DNA from: Ferrimonas senticii DSM 18821
Lineage (GTDB): Bacteria; Pseudomonadota; Gammaproteobacteria; Enterobacterales; Shewanellaceae
DNA length: 64,000 nt
Direction of reading: 5' to 3'
Assembly: GCF_000422665.1 (NCBI RefSeq)
Contig: NZ_AUGM01000011.1
Location: forward strand, 62,001-126,000
Shown here one piece after another: positions 62,593 through 64,000 of this stretch. The first letter of the stretch is position 1. The number at the start of each line of letters is the position of its first letter. Made by a program: the position numbers and the translations under genes. Below the pieces are notes generated by a model, which saw nothing but the letters and a program-made list of their open reading frames with translations, was not told where the DNA came from and searched no databases.

Positions 62593-63401
62593 GTCTGCAT
62601 ATCGACTTGCACGGACGCCTTGGCGACTTCGTGTTTAACTTTGAATTGGATCTGCCGCTGCGCGGGGCCATTGGCTTCTTCGGCCCATCCGGGGTTGGTA
62701 AAACCAGTATCCTGCGGGTGCTGTGTGGCCTTGAAGATGGCCTTAAAGGCACCGTGGTGGTCAACGATGAGGTGCTGCAGGACAGCCGCAACAACTTGTT
62801 CGTCGCCGCGGATAAACGCAACATCGGCATGGTGTTTCAAGACAGCCGCCTATTCCCACATCTGACGGTGCGGGAAAACCTGCAGTTGGCGCTGCGACAG
62901 GCTAAGCATCCGATCTTTGGCATTGATGAGCTGGCCAAGGAGTGCGCCTTTAGCGAATTGTTGGAGCAGCCAGCACCGTCGTTGTCGGCGGGGCAACGGC
63001 AGCGGGTGGCGATTGCGCGGGCGCTGATCGCCGCACCGCGACTGCTGCTGATGGACGAGCCACTGGCGGCGCTGGATGTTGATTCGCGGCAGAAGATTTT
63101 GGGCTTCCTACAGCGGGTGAGCCACAAACTGCCAATCATCTTTATCAGCCACAGCGTTGCTGAAACCCTGCATTTGTGCGATCCGATTGTGGTGATGGCG
63201 CCCGGCCGGGTTGAGCAGGTAGGTAATGCCCAGCAGGTGGATCATCTGTTGCCGCGTCGCCGTGGTATCGGCACCGTGGTCAACTTCGATGCCGAGCGCG
63301 GCGAGATCACCTTAAAGCTGGACGATTACGCTCCGGATTTTGCGCCGGATCAGGTGGTGGGTTTGGTCAGCCAGCCAAACTGGCTGCTTGGTCGCGAATA
63401 G
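62589..63401 (+). CDS. modC: Molybdate ABC transporter ATP-binding protein (short form)
   Basis: ATPase that drives the ModBC transporter. The 270-residue product has Walker A GPSGVGKTS, signature LSAGQRQRVAIARAL, Walker B LLLMDEPLAALD and the switch His in IFISHSV. The start is GTG 62589 after a GGGGGG ribosome binding site. It is about 80 residues shorter than E. coli ModC (352): after the ATPase core only a short piece (GTVVNFDAERGEITLKL) of the molybdate-binding TOBE domain remains. The stop codon is clean, with no frameshift visible. Confidence 0.92.
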   Translation: MSLHIDLHGRLGDFVFNFELDLPLRGAIGFFGPSGVGKTSILRVLCGLEDGLKGTVVVNDEVLQDSRNNLFVAADKRNIGMVFQDSRLFPHLTVRENLQLALRQAKHPIFGIDELAKECAFSELLEQPAPSLSAGQRQRVAIARALIAAPRLLLMDEPLAALDVDSRQKILGFLQRVSHKLPIIFISHSVAETLHLCDPIVVMAPGRVEQVGNAQQVDHLLPRRRGIGTVVNFDAERGEITLKLDDYAPDFAPDQVVGLVSQPNWLLGRE

Positions 63402-63420
63402 CCGCGTCAGTTCCAACACC

Positions 63421-63443
63421 AAGCCGCCTAGCGCGGCTTTTTT
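63421..63443 (+). terminator. Rho-independent terminator of modBC
   Basis: A short GC-rich stem (AGCCGC 63422-63427 with GCGGCT 63433-63438) is followed by six T residues (63438-63443). It overlaps the end of the convergent regulator gene. Confidence 0.83.
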
Positions 63444-64000
63444 AATGACATGTAATGGCTTAAAAACTGCAGTACCTCGGCGGGGATCTGCTGCTGCAGT
63501 GCTTGCGGTTGTTTGATTGACAGATAGCCGTAGCCTTTGTCGATCAAACCGCTGCTGTGCAGCTGCTTAACCACCTCGCTGCAGTATTGGCGGGTGGTAT
63601 TGCTGAGCAGGCACAGATCATCGATGGTCAGTTTGAGCCGATCGCCGTTGGTGCGAATGTGCAGGATCAGCAAGCGCAAGATGATGTTCTGTCGTTTATC
63701 GAGGCTGGATCGCAGCAGCGCCATATTGTGGCTTAGATGCAAACACTCCGCCGCCCGCGCCAACACAAAATTGCCCAGTTGTGGGCACTGCGGCAGCAGT
63801 CGTTCGATGGTGGCGTTGTTGATTACCAGCAGTTCGGCGTCAAACAGGCAGTGATAGTAGTTGTGGTGATGCTGAAAGCGGTTGCGGTTGTTGGCCAAAC
63901 AAACCTGAATGTAGCCACTGGTCCACACCGATGAGGCGCATTGCAGTTCGTCGCTGACCGTCAGCACTTCCAGCAAGCAGCCGCTGCGAACGTAGATCAG
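63428..64000 (-). CDS. Crp/Fnr-family regulator, paralogue of the one at 53442 (truncated by window edge)
   Basis: The frame is open to the right edge; the beginning of the gene is missing. The visible 191 residues show LIYVRSGCLLEVL at the edge, the His motif NRFQHHHNYYHCLFDAEL, the dimer helix LHLSHNMALLRSSLDKRQ and the winged helix LTIDDLCLLSNTTRQYCSEV. It aligns along its length with the 53442-54149 protein (for example SHNMALLRSSLDK is identical). The codon use is GC-rich, unlike the AT-rich paralogue. It converges on modC. Confidence 0.86.
   Translation of the reverse strand: MIYVRSGCLLEVLTVSDELQCASSVWTSGYIQVCLANNRNRFQHHHNYYHCLFDAELLVINNATIERLLPQCPQLGNFVLARAAECLHLSHNMALLRSSLDKRQNIILRLLILHIRTNGDRLKLTIDDLCLLSNTTRQYCSEVVKQLHSSGLIDKGYGYLSIKQPQALQQQIPAEVLQFLSHYMSLKKPR

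Overview
The window looks like chromosomal DNA of a marine gammaproteobacterium of the Shewanella/Ferrimonas type (inference). Grounds: Shewanella-like gene pairs (glpE-glpG-FliL-like, lexA-sulA, tetR-kbl-tdh, ompR-envZ), a caa3-type cytochrome oxidase operon, and an MtrA/MtrB-linked extracellular DMSO-reductase operon. No rRNA or tRNA genes, CRISPR array, prophage or complete insertion sequence was found.

Layout. 1-2333: ribosomal proteins rpmB-rpmG, a small membrane protein, mutM and, convergently, coaD. 2542-8022: a compact pseudaminic acid operon, pseB-pseC-pseF-pseG(GNAT fusion)-pseI, supplying CMP-pseudaminic acid. It converges on an AT-rich gene (8071-9141) with bacterial sialyltransferase motifs, a candidate pseudaminyltransferase. 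9272-13215: envelope sugar genes (family-2-like glycosyltransferase, Kdo kinase, Kdo transferase WaaA, nucleotide-sugar epimerase). 13544-26173: housekeeping genes (TetR regulator, threonine catabolism kbl-tdh, glpE-glpG, FliL-like, ubiC, a GST, a lipoprotein, qmcA-nfeD, tapT, plsB, lexA with two SOS boxes, sulA-like).

26504-34775: a complete caa3-type oxidase operon with assembly and haem A genes, preceded by a structured leader of unknown function. A striking pair of 7-bp tandem repeats (34832-35002) separates sco from a polysaccharide deacetylase. 36052-46316: dinF, nfuA, comF/bioH (start codons sharing CATG), tex, greB, ompR-envZ and modA. A 243-bp MITE-like element with perfect 12-bp terminal inverted repeats lies at 46380-46622.

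47647-52868: an uncharacterised catabolic cluster (BCCT transporter, enolase-superfamily enzyme, FAD oxidoreductase) divergent from a GntR/FCD regulator, with two identical 12-bp palindromes in the shared regulatory region. 53442-64000: a respiratory island: Crp/Fnr-like regulator, decahaem cytochrome (dmsE), outer-membrane barrel (dmsF), molybdopterin reductase (dmsA), Fe-S subunit (dmsB), two paralogous TorD-like chaperones, molybdate transporter modBC, and a second paralogous Crp-like regulator running off the right edge. Together these genes would take up molybdate, mature a molybdoenzyme and wire it through the outer membrane. The most novel parts are the paired His-rich Crp-like regulators bracketing this island, the orphan BCCT/enolase/FAD cluster, and the candidate pseudaminyltransferase.
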